Assembly: GCA_965223165.1 (NCBI GenBank)
Contig: CBDCVQ010000007.1
Span: forward strand, 372,001-436,000
Reading direction: 5' to 3'
Source of the DNA: JABDMH01 sp965223165
GTDB lineage: Bacteria > Bacteroidota > Bacteroidia > Chitinophagales > Saprospiraceae
DNA length: 64,000 bases
Made by a program: the position numbers and the translations under genes. Below the pieces are notes generated by a model. That model made no database searches and had not been told where the DNA came from. It was given only the letters and a program-made list of their open reading frames with translations. Every line of letters begins with the position of its first letter. The first letter of the stretch is position 1. This document shows, piece by piece, positions 25,572 to 34,060 of this stretch.

Positions 25572-26726
25572 ATGAGTCGTAAAGTACGCATGGGTATGGT
25601 CGGAGGTGGCCGTGGTGCCTTCATCGGTGCCGTACATCGCATGGCCGCTGCCCTGGATGGTCAGATCGAACTGGTCTGTGGAGCCTTTAGTAGTAATCCG
25701 GAAAAATCTCGGGCATCCGGAGCCGATCTCTATCTGCCCCCGGACCGGGTCTATGGCAGCTATCAGGAGATGATTGAAAAAGAAAAAGATCTGCCCGAAG
25801 ATGTGCGGATGGACTTTATCTCCATTGTCACTCCCAATCACGTGCATTATCCGCCGGCAAAGATGGCGCTGGAAAACGGATTTCACGTCGTGTGTGACAA
25901 ACCACTCTGTTTTGACTTGAAAGAGGCCGAGGACCTCGTGCAGGTGGTAGATCGCACCGGGATGATCTTTGCCCTGACCCACAACTATACAGGCTACCCC
26001 TTGGTCAAACAGGCCAAGCAAATGATCGCAGCCGGAGAGCTGGGTGAGATCCGCAAGATCGTGGTCGAGTATCCGCAGGGGTGGCTCAGCACAAAGCTGG
26101 AGGACAGCGAGCAGAAGCAGGCCTCGTGGCGGACCGATCCGTCCAAGTCTGGTATCGCAGGAAGTATGGGTGATATCGGCACGCACGCCGAAAACCTGGC
26201 GGAATACATCACCGGACTCCGTATCTCCGAGCTATGTGCAGATCTGTCCACCTTCGTGCCCGGAAGACTGCTGGACGATGATGGCAACATCCTCCTGCGT
26301 TTTGAGAATGGCGCCAAGGGCATTTTGCATGCCAGTCAAATCTCAGCCGGCGAAGAAAACAATATCAACATCCGGGTATACGGCACCAAAGCCGGCATCG
26401 AATGGCATCAACAGGAGCCCAATAGCCTGGCCGTCAAATGGCTGGACAAGCCCAAGCAAATCATCCGCACGGGCGTGGGAGATCTGCATGCCAGCACGCA
26501 GGCCCACACACGGCTGCCATCCGGGCATCCGGAAGGATACCTGGAAGCCTTTGCCAATGTCTATCGCAACTTTGCCAAGTGCGTGCAAGCCAGATTGGCC
26601 GGTGAAGAAGTGGATCCGGTCTACAATGACTTTCCGACCGTCCGTGACGGCCAGCGAGGCATGCAGTTTATTTACAAGGCGGTGGAGTCCTCCAAGTCAG
26701 ATCAAAAATGGACCCCATTTGATTGA
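25572..26726 (+). CDS. Gfo/Idh/MocA-family sugar oxidoreductase
   Basis: 384 residues. The N-terminal Rossmann fold starts with VRMGMVGGGRGAFIGAVHR and carries the typical ISIVTPNHVHYPPAKMALE and HVVCDKPLCF motifs (the Lys of CDKP is catalytic). The C-terminal alpha/beta domain has GIAGSMGDIGTHAENLAEY with the active-site Asp and His. These enzymes oxidise or reduce sugars and inositols with NAD(P); some make 3-keto sugars for DUF1080 hydrolases such as the one at 19.7 kb. It is followed 49 bp later by a sugar isomerase/epimerase, probably in one operon. Confidence 0.9.
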   Translation: MSRKVRMGMVGGGRGAFIGAVHRMAAALDGQIELVCGAFSSNPEKSRASGADLYLPPDRVYGSYQEMIEKEKDLPEDVRMDFISIVTPNHVHYPPAKMALENGFHVVCDKPLCFDLKEAEDLVQVVDRTGMIFALTHNYTGYPLVKQAKQMIAAGELGEIRKIVVEYPQGWLSTKLEDSEQKQASWRTDPSKSGIAGSMGDIGTHAENLAEYITGLRISELCADLSTFVPGRLLDDDGNILLRFENGAKGILHASQISAGEENNINIRVYGTKAGIEWHQQEPNSLAVKWLDKPKQIIRTGVGDLHASTQAHTRLPSGHPEGYLEAFANVYRNFAKCVQARLAGEEVDPVYNDFPTVRDGQRGMQFIYKAVESSKSDQKWTPFD

Positions 26727-26755
26727 GGTGACCCTTTGATCAACCTTTATTAACG

Positions 26756-26779
26756 ATGAAAAACAAACAGAACAGATGA
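26756..26779 (+). CDS. Seven-codon upstream leader frame (MKNKQNR)
   Basis: The frame ATG...TGA encodes MKNKQNR and its stop overlaps the start of the epimerase gene (ATGA at 26776). This layout would allow translational coupling. It may be chance in an AT-rich spacer; no RBS decides it. Confidence 0.25.
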   Translation: MKNKQNR

Positions 26780-27831
26780 AGACCATTAAAGGCCCAGCCA
26801 TATTTCTCGCCCAATTTGCCGGCGACGAAGCACCGTATAACAGTCTGGAAAACCTCTGCAAATGGGCAGCTGACTACGGCTACATTGGTGTGCAAATACC
26901 GACATGGGATGGCCGCATCATCGACCTGCAAAAGGCCGGAGAGAGTAAGGCATACTGCGAAGACTTTCAAGGTCGCGCACGGGAGTGTGGGGTAGAGATC
27001 ACAGAGTTGTCCACGCACCTGCAGGGACAGCTGGTCGCTGTGCACCCTGCCTATGATGTCATGTTTGACGGCTTTGCCCCACCCGAAGTGAGAAACAATG
27101 CCACCGCCCGTACGGATTGGGCCGTCCAGCAGTTGAAATATGCCGCAGACGCGAGCCGGCACATGGGCATTGATGTACATGCGACCTTCTCCGGAGCACT
27201 CATCTGGCACACCGTATACCCATGGCCTCAGCGGCCACAAGGCTTGGTACAGACCGCCTTCAAGGAGCTGGCACGACGGTGGCTACCCATCCTCAACTAC
27301 TTTGATGAGCGGGGCGTCGACGTCTGCTATGAAGTGCATCCCGGCGAAGACATCCATGATGGAGCCACCTTTGAAATGTTTAGAGAGGCCACCGGCAATC
27401 ACACCCGAGCCAATCTGCTGTACGATCCAAGTCACTTTGTACTCCAACAACTGGACTATCTCGCGTACATCGACCTCTACCATGAGTTTATCAAGATGTT
27501 TCACGTCAAGGACGCGGAGTTTAATCCCTCCGGACGGGTGGGTGTCTACAGTGGATACCAAGACTGGACCGACCGCGCAGGACGATTTCGCTCACTGGGC
27601 GATGGTCAGGTCGACTTCAAATCCATCTTCAGCAAGCTAGCCCAATACGATTACGATGGATGGGCCGTGCTGGAGTGGGAATGCTGTATCAAAGATGGCG
27701 ACCAGGGCGCCAAGGAAGGGGCTCCGTTCATCCGGGATCATATGATCACGGTGACGGAGAAGGCGTTTGATGACTTTGCCGGCGGCAGCCCGGATGAGGA
27801 GCTCAACCGAAACATCATCGGTCTGAGGTAG
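26776..27831 (+). CDS. Sugar phosphate isomerase/epimerase (AP endonuclease-2 type TIM barrel)
   Basis: 351 residues forming a xylose-isomerase-like TIM barrel. Metal-binding and catalytic positions typical of the family are visible: CYEVHPGEDIHDG near residue 195, NLLYDPSHFVLQ near 215, MFHVKDAEF near 242 and WAVLEWECC near 297. Such proteins isomerise or epimerise sugars and inositol derivatives and often work with Gfo/Idh/MocA oxidoreductases, as the neighbouring gene suggests. No signal peptide. The reaction cannot be fixed from sequence alone. Confidence 0.85.
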   Translation: MKTIKGPAIFLAQFAGDEAPYNSLENLCKWAADYGYIGVQIPTWDGRIIDLQKAGESKAYCEDFQGRARECGVEITELSTHLQGQLVAVHPAYDVMFDGFAPPEVRNNATARTDWAVQQLKYAADASRHMGIDVHATFSGALIWHTVYPWPQRPQGLVQTAFKELARRWLPILNYFDERGVDVCYEVHPGEDIHDGATFEMFREATGNHTRANLLYDPSHFVLQQLDYLAYIDLYHEFIKMFHVKDAEFNPSGRVGVYSGYQDWTDRAGRFRSLGDGQVDFKSIFSKLAQYDYDGWAVLEWECCIKDGDQGAKEGAPFIRDHMITVTEKAFDDFAGGSPDEELNRNIIGLR

Positions 27832-27976
27832 GAGGGCCGAACGTTTTGAGACTGGTCCGACTTGGATGGTGGGGATCCCGCAACGGATAGGCATGACGAA
27901 TGTCATCGTTGACCCGGGCTTGCTGACTGCTGGGGAGTAGATCCGGAAGCTTAAATTGTGGATCAAAACGCTCCCG

Positions 27977-28345
27977 ATGAAGTTTGTGCATATTGTCGTA
28001 GCGCTGCTGTTTGCGCTGTTTGCCTATTTCCAACTCAACGATCCCGACCCGCTCGGCTGGGTGCTGCTCTACCTGGGCATTAGCGTCGTGGCAGTCCTGG
28101 CTTTTTTGGGTCGAAGTATTGTGCTCTTGCCCCTGGTCGGCACCTTTATCTGTGTCGTGGGCATGCTATTTCTTGTCCCTGACTTTATTGCCTGGGTCAA
28201 GGACGGTATGCCGACCATCACCGGGTCGATGAAAGCTGAATCCCTTTACATTGAACTCGTACGCGAATTCCTCGGTTTAACCATAGCGGGTGTCGCGTAT
28301 TTTCTGTATTTCCGGTCTGCTCGTAAGCTGGATCGGACGCATTAA
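27977..28345 (+). CDS. Small integral membrane protein, TMEM220-like
   Basis: 122 residues from the ATG at 27977 with four hydrophobic segments. The early motif FAYFQLNDPDPLGWVLLYLG is characteristic of the TMEM220 family found in Bacteroidota and animals; its function is unknown. A second conserved stretch, KAESLYIELVREFLGL, precedes the last segment. It ends 12 bp before the thioredoxin gene on the same strand, so the two are probably cotranscribed. Confidence 0.8.
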   Translation: MKFVHIVVALLFALFAYFQLNDPDPLGWVLLYLGISVVAVLAFLGRSIVLLPLVGTFICVVGMLFLVPDFIAWVKDGMPTITGSMKAESLYIELVREFLGLTIAGVAYFLYFRSARKLDRTH

Positions 28346-28357
28346 AAGGTAGTCAAC

Positions 28358-29146
28358 ATGGATTTTCAAAAAGACGTTATCGCTCAAAGTCACGAGCGTC
28401 CCGTCGTCGTCGATTTCTGGGCTCCTTGGTGTGGTCCCTGTCGCGTGCTTGGACCGACCATCGAGGCCCTGGCGGATGAGCAAAAGGATCGATGGTCATT
28501 GGTCAAACTAAACACGGAGGAGCACCAGGAGCTGGCCATGCAATACGGCATTCGCAGCATACCCAATGTCAAGATGTTTCACCGCGGTGCGGTCATTGCA
28601 GAGTTTGCCGGAGCCCTGCCCCGTCGCCAGATCATGCAGTGGTTGGACGAGTATCTTCCTACCGAGCAAAAGGAGCATTGGGCCAGTCTCGCAGCACGCC
28701 TGGAGACAGCTGACAGTGGCGAGGAAGTCCAGCTGCTGGAGCGATTTCTAGCGGATGCACCCGATCACCGGGAGGCCAGGATCGAGCTCGCCAAACGGCT
28801 GGCTTTTGCAGAGATCGATCGTGCACTGGCCCTTACTGCCGACATCAAATTGGGGGAGGACAGCTATGAGGTGGCGGAGGACCTCCGCACTACACACGAA
28901 TGGCTGCAGCTCGCAGCTGCTCCCGCTGAGGATGCCGGCACTCGGTTGCTGAAAGAAGCCGCTGAGCATGCCATGCAACATGACTTTGAGGCAGCGGCCA
29001 AGCTACTGATTGATGCCGTGTCGCAAGACAAAAACGCACATAATGAACTGCCCAGACGAGCGTCCATAGCACTCTTTAGGCTACTGGGTGCACGGCATCC
29101 GGCCACTCGGAAGTATCGAAGACTTTTTGACATGGCCCTCTACTAG
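28358..29146 (+). CDS. Thioredoxin-TPR fusion (CnoX/YbbN-like)
   Basis: 262 residues. Residues 1-108 are a thioredoxin domain with an intact WCGPC active site (FWAPWCGPCRVLGP, about residues 23-36) and the cis-proline IRSIPNVKMF. Residues about 110-262 are helical tetratricopeptide-like repeats as in CnoX/YbbN, which escorts unfolded proteins to chaperones and protects them from oxidation. E. coli YbbN lacks the CxxC, whereas here it is complete, so redox activity is expected. No signal peptide: cytoplasmic. An AAAGGT sequence 9-14 bases before the ATG may act as ribosome-binding site. Confidence 0.9.
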   Translation: MDFQKDVIAQSHERPVVVDFWAPWCGPCRVLGPTIEALADEQKDRWSLVKLNTEEHQELAMQYGIRSIPNVKMFHRGAVIAEFAGALPRRQIMQWLDEYLPTEQKEHWASLAARLETADSGEEVQLLERFLADAPDHREARIELAKRLAFAEIDRALALTADIKLGEDSYEVAEDLRTTHEWLQLAAAPAEDAGTRLLKEAAEHAMQHDFEAAAKLLIDAVSQDKNAHNELPRRASIALFRLLGARHPATRKYRRLFDMALY

Positions 29147-29158
29147 TAGAACTTCGCA

Positions 29159-30391
29159 TTAGTCAGTCAGCACGGTCTTGATGATGCTGCTATTCTCGAG
29201 CGTTCGGTGCACCGGACAGCGATTGGCAATTTCCATAAGACGATTTCTCTGCTCCTGGGACAGTGATCCGATCAGTTCTAATCTTCGATCCATTTGGTCG
29301 ATTCGCTGGGGCTTGGGGGAGGTGTTGCCTTCGTCGACGCATTGCTCACAGTCCTCCGCATACACTTTGTGATGAGCTACGTGGACACGGACCTCTCGCA
29401 GGTCCCATTTCTTCCTCCGGGCGTACATCTGGAGGGTCATGGCCGTGCAAGCACCTAATCCGGCAATCAGAAATCCATACGGAGAGGGGCCGTAATCATG
29501 ACCGCCCATCGACTCGGGTTCGTCGGCGGTCAGATAGTGTTGTCCCACCTTGATGAGGGTGGTAAAGGCATGCTCCGACTCCAGACTGGATACGCTCTGC
29601 TCCTCGGTCGTGAGCTCTTTCGGGCTCGCCTGGCTCAGATACCGGGTCGCCCAGCTGGCAATGACGGACCCGACATAGTGCGAGTCCTCTTTGTCGGTCA
29701 GAATATGATCGGCACCATCGAGCGAGATAAAACTCTTAGGATGCATGGCCGCCTGATACAGTTCGGCGGCATTGTCGATGCCGACAATCCGATCCTGGGG
29801 CGAATGAAGGATGAGTAGGGCGCGCCGCAAGCCCTTGATGATGGCACCCGTATCACGACCTTCCAGATCATCTAAGAAAGCCCTGCCAATCTCAAACGGA
29901 CGACCTGCGATCCGCACCACCGCTTTCCCTTTTTGACGTATCTCTCCGATCGCCGTCTCCAGCAGATGTGTCACATGCGCAGGGTTGGCCGGGCTGCCAA
30001 TGGTGACCACCCCTTTAATGTAGCTGAGCTGATGTGCCGCAAATAGACTGGCAGTGCCACCCAGCGAATGGCCGATCAGCAAAGAGGGCGGTTCGAATTC
30101 AGCCTCCAGGAAGGCCGCTGCAGCAAGAATATCGGTGATATTGGATGAAAATGTCGTCTCGACAAACGCTCCCTCACTTTCCCCCAGCGCAGTGAAATCA
30201 AAGGTCAGCACCGCAAGTCCGGAGCTCGTCAAACCCCTCACGATATTGCGCACTGCGGTCAGGTTTTTATTGCAGGTAAAGCAGTGAGCAAAAATGGCAT
30301 AGGCCCGGGGATCTCTATCGACCGGGACCTCCAGTCTGGCCGCCAACTGTAGTCCATCCTGGTTTTGAAAAGACAATCTTTGCGCTTTCAT
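29159..30391 (-). CDS. Bifunctional alpha/beta hydrolase-OsmC fusion
   Basis: 410 residues. The N-terminal part (1-255) is an alpha/beta hydrolase with nucleophile elbow LLIGHSLGGTASL near residue 107, an Asp in LLILHSPQDRIVG and a His in LDGADHILTD. The C-terminal part (about 275-410) is an OsmC domain with the two peroxidatic-type cysteines in GLGACTAMTLQMYARRKKW and ANRCPVHRTLE. OsmC proteins reduce organic hydroperoxides; the hydrolase may release acyl substrates. The fusion is known in Bacteroidota and Proteobacteria. The gene is convergent with the thioredoxin gene (12 bp between stops), and shares an oxidative-stress theme with it. Confidence 0.9.
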   Translation of the reverse strand: MKAQRLSFQNQDGLQLAARLEVPVDRDPRAYAIFAHCFTCNKNLTAVRNIVRGLTSSGLAVLTFDFTALGESEGAFVETTFSSNITDILAAAAFLEAEFEPPSLLIGHSLGGTASLFAAHQLSYIKGVVTIGSPANPAHVTHLLETAIGEIRQKGKAVVRIAGRPFEIGRAFLDDLEGRDTGAIIKGLRRALLILHSPQDRIVGIDNAAELYQAAMHPKSFISLDGADHILTDKEDSHYVGSVIASWATRYLSQASPKELTTEEQSVSSLESEHAFTTLIKVGQHYLTADEPESMGGHDYGPSPYGFLIAGLGACTAMTLQMYARRKKWDLREVRVHVAHHKVYAEDCEQCVDEGNTSPKPQRIDQMDRRLELIGSLSQEQRNRLMEIANRCPVHRTLENSSIIKTVLTD

Positions 30392-30471
30392 TTCGTCGCA
30401 TTGTAACCTTTAAGTAAACGATCCCGCCAAAGATAGTTGCTGGTCGCCGAGCTGATCGAAGGAGGGGTCCT

Positions 30472-30747
30472 TCAGTGGCGTCGAATGACGAAATCGTCTG
30501 CCGCACGATACTCGATGGCTTGCGATGCGACCTCCTCAACGACCGCATGCCTAGGTCCTTGCCAACACCAATCCACCAACTGACGTAAGGCTTCTGGCGT
30601 GCCAAAGGCTTCGAGATAAACGGAACCATCGGGTCGATTTTCGACAAACCCACCGATGCCCAGATCCTGGGCTTTCTGTCGAGTGCTACCTCGGTACCAA
30701 ACGCCTTGGACTTTGCCCCTAATGATGACAGAAATGCCGGCTGACAT
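30472..30747 (-). CDS. acyP: Acylphosphatase
   Basis: 91 residues, the standard length. It has the conserved phosphate loop GKVQGVWYRGSTRQKA with the catalytic Arg and the catalytic Asn in VENRPDGSVYLEAFG. It hydrolyses acyl phosphates such as acetyl phosphate and 1,3-bisphosphoglycerate in the cytoplasm. It lies 8 bp after the LpxD gene on the same strand and is probably cotranscribed with it, though there is no known functional link. Confidence 0.93.
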   Translation of the reverse strand: MSAGISVIIRGKVQGVWYRGSTRQKAQDLGIGGFVENRPDGSVYLEAFGTPEALRQLVDWCWQGPRHAVVEEVASQAIEYRAADDFVIRRH

Positions 30748-30755
30748 AGTAGATA

Positions 30756-31667
30756 TTATTCGATCAGCTTGCGCAAGGCGATGATTTGTCGAAACTGGGC
30801 TCGCGCTTCGATCGAAGGTGTGCCAAAGTACTTCTTACCCCCTTCCAGATCATTGGTGACGCCTGTCTGTCCCATCAAGACGGCATCGTCCCCTACTTTG
30901 AGGTTGTTTCCGATACCCACCTGGCCATTGATCCGAACCCGGTCGCCGATCATTGCCTTGCCACCAATACCCACTTGACCTGCAATGATGCAATGCTCGC
31001 CAATGACAGCACCATGACCCACATGCACCTGGCTGTCCAGCTTGCTACCACGTCCGATCCGTGTGATGCCGGAGACGCCCCGACAGATCGTAGAAGCGGC
31101 CCCGATATACACATCGTCCTCAATCACCACGTGCCCGCCACTGCACCACTGGATGTGTTGTTCATCCTCCTGATGAAAATAGAAGGCCTCGGTACCAATG
31201 ACCGCACCGGCCTGAATCCAGACCCGGTCACCGATCACGGTGTGGCTGCCGATGTACACATGACCTTGTATCCGGCAATCTTCGCCGATCACCACATGCT
31301 CCCCCACAATCACGTGGGGTTCTAAGTGAGTGCTGGCGGCGATCTGTGCGCTATCCGCTATCGGCTGGCTTTGATTGAGAGGGGGGCGCTCACCCCGTAC
31401 GAGGCTATCGTACACCTCAAAGGGGCGGTCCGTCAGGAGCAGCGTCTTGCCTTCCGGACAAGGTACTCGTTGATGGATGAGTATCACGGTGGCAGCAGAT
31501 TGCAGACTGGCCTTGAAGTACTTTTCTCGATCGACAAAAGTGATGTCGCCGGGCTCCACCTTGTGGATTTCATTGATCCCATGCACCCATTGGTCTGCAT
31601 TGCCAATGATTTCGGCCCCACACTGTTGGGCGATCTCGGCCACAGACTTGGGCCTACTAAAGCGCAT
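30756..31667 (-). CDS. lpxD: UDP-3-O-acylglucosamine N-acyltransferase (LpxD)
   Basis: 303 residues. Residues 1-95 form the LpxD N-terminal uridine-binding domain (SVAEIAQQCGAEIIG, VEPGDITFVDREKY), followed by a left-handed helix of hexapeptide repeats. The likely catalytic His is in SQVHVGHGAVIGEH, matching the QIAHNVVIG region of E. coli LpxD. It adds the N-linked acyl chain during lipid A synthesis in the cytoplasm. It is about 40 residues shorter than the E. coli enzyme and lacks its C-terminal helical extension, so it may be a second, shorter LpxD-like copy as seen in other Bacteroidota. It follows the phosphorylase-like gene by 26 bp. Confidence 0.85.
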   Translation of the reverse strand: MRFSRPKSVAEIAQQCGAEIIGNADQWVHGINEIHKVEPGDITFVDREKYFKASLQSAATVILIHQRVPCPEGKTLLLTDRPFEVYDSLVRGERPPLNQSQPIADSAQIAASTHLEPHVIVGEHVVIGEDCRIQGHVYIGSHTVIGDRVWIQAGAVIGTEAFYFHQEDEQHIQWCSGGHVVIEDDVYIGAASTICRGVSGITRIGRGSKLDSQVHVGHGAVIGEHCIIAGQVGIGGKAMIGDRVRINGQVGIGNNLKVGDDAVLMGQTGVTNDLEGGKKYFGTPSIEARAQFRQIIALRKLIE

Positions 31668-31693
31668 ACTTGCGAGGGTTGTTGGCTAAAAGA

Positions 31694-33334
31694 TCAATAT
31701 AATTTCTCATAATACTGATGTGCCATCCGGCCGGAATCAAAGAAATCTTTGACATCCTCCATGCTCCGGCGCACCATTTGCAGCCACCCTACTTGATCCT
31801 GATAGTATTTGGGGAGCACCACCTCCCGTAGGACTTGATAGGTCTGACTCAGGTCATGCTGGTCCTGCTCCTCCCAAGGCTTGCTGAGATCGGCGGGTGG
31901 TATGATAAAGCTGTTCTCGTTATGACGAGCAAATTCCGGAATCCAGCCGTCGTACGTCGAGAGATTGAGGCTGCCGTTCATCGCGGCAGTCATGCCACTG
32001 GTACCGCTCGCCTCCCGGGTGACCCTTGGCGTGTTGAGCCATAGGTCCGACCCTTGCTTCAGCAAGCGACTCAGCGCCAATTCGTACCGGACGAGTACGG
32101 TGCAGTTGGGGTGGCCCTTACAAGCCTCGACCAGCTTGTTAAATACGGCGATGGCGTGATAGTCCATGGGATAGGGTTTGCCGGCCCAGATGATCTGGAT
32201 GGGCTGGTCCTGATTGGCCAGCAGCTGCTCAAAGGCTGGGCCATCCCACAGCAGCAAGTCGGCTCGCTTATATGGTGCAAAGCGGCGTGCCCATACCATG
32301 GTTAGCACGTCCTCGTCAAAGACCTTACCGGTTTGATCAGCGACCTCCTTGAAGAGTCGTCTTTTGAGCTCCTTCTTCCTGGCAGCTATTTTTTGCAGGT
32401 CGTTATTTCGGAGGTGCTTTTCTAGTTTTTCGTCCGTCCAAAAGCCCGCATGCTGGGCATTGGTGACGTGATCGATGGGGCATGTGCCCTCGTGCGGGGA
32501 CCACATGTCCCGCGCCACCTCACCGTGTAGCTTGGACACCCCATTGGCCCTGTGTGAGAGGCGCAGCGCACCCAGGGTCAGATTGAATCGAGCTCCATGG
32601 ATATTTGTGATCTCCCGGATCTCCTCGATGGGACTATCGTGAAAGAAGCCCATCTTTTTAAGTAGCAGCACGTCGTGCTCCTCATTGCCTGCCGGCACGG
32701 GAGTGTGGGTGGTGAATACAAACTTTGCTCTGGTCTCCGCTATGTTGCGATGCTGATAGTAGTCGTAGAAAATCGCGGGCAGTCCATGTGCCTCATTAAG
32801 GTGAATCACATCGGGCTGATAATCCAGCTCCTCCAACAGCCTGGCTCCGCCCTGACCCAACAGAATATACTGGGCGATCTTGGCGGAAGGGTCAGAATCA
32901 TACAGACGGTGGCATATCGTTTGCGCCAGATGGTCATTCTCCGGCAGATCGGTCGATAGGAAATAAATCGGTGCCGTACCGAAGGTCGATGGGTCCAGAT
33001 ACCAGGCTTTGACTTTCACCGGATGCTTGTCTACGGAGATGTCAAAGACGATGCCTGTGTCTTGCAAGAAATTGTAGTGCCGCTCCAAAAACAGCACGTC
33101 CATGCTTTGGTTTGATTTGCGCTCTTGGTCGTAGTATCCGTACTTCCAAAGGATGCCTATGCCCACGAGATTTTGCTTGAGATCATAGGCACTACGCATG
33201 TGTGATCCCGCCAAGTAGCCGAGACCGCCAGAGAAGACCTTCAAGGCCTGATCAATGCCATATTCCATGCAGAAATAGGCTACTCTCCGGCTGTATTTAG
33301 GATCATACGTATAAGGATGCTGGAAGCCCGCCAT
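31694..33334 (-). CDS. Alpha-glucan phosphorylase-like protein, PLP lysine replaced
   Basis: 546 residues, similar in size to the short alpha-glucan phosphorylases of bacteria and archaea (GT35 family). Clear family blocks are VAYFCMEYGIDQALKVFSGG, HLNEAHGLPAIFYD, VFTTHTPVPAGNEEHD, WARRFAPYKRADLLL and SGTSGMTAAMNGSLNLSTYD. In the last block glycogen phosphorylases have the PLP-binding lysine (E. coli GNMKLALNG); here the codon is ACT, threonine. Without the Schiff-base lysine normal phosphorolysis is not expected, unless the residue is supplied elsewhere or the family uses another mechanism. The protein should act on glycogen or maltodextrin in the cytoplasm. It heads a run with lpxD and acyP. 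Confidence 0.8.
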   Translation of the reverse strand: MAGFQHPYTYDPKYSRRVAYFCMEYGIDQALKVFSGGLGYLAGSHMRSAYDLKQNLVGIGILWKYGYYDQERKSNQSMDVLFLERHYNFLQDTGIVFDISVDKHPVKVKAWYLDPSTFGTAPIYFLSTDLPENDHLAQTICHRLYDSDPSAKIAQYILLGQGGARLLEELDYQPDVIHLNEAHGLPAIFYDYYQHRNIAETRAKFVFTTHTPVPAGNEEHDVLLLKKMGFFHDSPIEEIREITNIHGARFNLTLGALRLSHRANGVSKLHGEVARDMWSPHEGTCPIDHVTNAQHAGFWTDEKLEKHLRNNDLQKIAARKKELKRRLFKEVADQTGKVFDEDVLTMVWARRFAPYKRADLLLWDGPAFEQLLANQDQPIQIIWAGKPYPMDYHAIAVFNKLVEACKGHPNCTVLVRYELALSRLLKQGSDLWLNTPRVTREASGTSGMTAAMNGSLNLSTYDGWIPEFARHNENSFIIPPADLSKPWEEQDQHDLSQTYQVLREVVLPKYYQDQVGWLQMVRRSMEDVKDFFDSGRMAHQYYEKLY

Positions 33335-34060
33335 TGTATCATGTCATGAGAAGGGCACAAAAATAAGAAAAGGGGGCAAAGGGATAGATAAGACAAAACC
33401 GCACAAGTACCTTCGTCAAGACCCCTTTATGTCAGGGTGGAGTTGCCGGCGTTTTTCAGTAATCCCCTTGTTCCCTAGATGGGAAATTCCGTATCGGAAC
33501 TGAGGCCCGCCCTAGTCACGCCAAGTCTGACTCCAATATGCGTACTGTTGAGTCATGACAACTGGGTACTTGTACGGTTACAGCTATATAGCTTTTACCA
33601 TTCTAGGATAATGTACAAAAATTCCGTACAAGACCACCCCTGCCACATTAACAGCCATCAAAATATTAGTAGAACCATACAAAATGACGTCCAAGATCAC
33701 ATTGGCAGATTAAATGGAAATCGTGCTGACGCATCGACCAGCGGTTCACCAAGGTCGATGTATCTTTCACGCTCGAATGGTTAAACGGGTTTAGTCCAGG
33801 TCAATATCCGCCTACGGATCCGAACGTCCAGCAGCTACGGCCAAGCCCATTTGGGCATAGTCGCAAGATTGCCCCGCATGCAAATGGGCCTAGATTGGAC
33901 AAAACCAACTGGCGAGCAGGATGTCGTACGTGCCACCATGAATGAAAGCGACAATTATTGCACTTTTTTGTACGTTTGAATAGTCGTACGGGTCACCTTC
34001 TGTGATCCTTCCCGCCCGCGACCACGCTCTCGCGAAACTTAACTTGTTGAATTGCTTGCT
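33335..34060. other. Long divergent intergenic region
   Basis: Over 700 bp separate the minus-strand phosphorylase-like gene from the plus-strand sugar dehydrogenase. A 101-codon frame near 33.5-33.8 kb has no protein-like composition. Apart from a possible -7 element at 33971 I see no gene, terminator or repeat. Confidence 0.45.
33971..33978 (+). promoter_or_regulatory. Candidate Bacteroidota -7 element
   Basis: TACGTTTG matches TAnnTTTG and lies about 83 bp before the dehydrogenase ATG. A TTG at the usual -33 spacing is missing (the nearest, 33958, is too close), so confidence is low. Confidence 0.25.

Noticed and set aside
33479..33784. 101-codon frame between phosphorylase-like and dehydrogenase genes
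   Set aside because: Composition is not protein-like and there is no domain or neighbour support.
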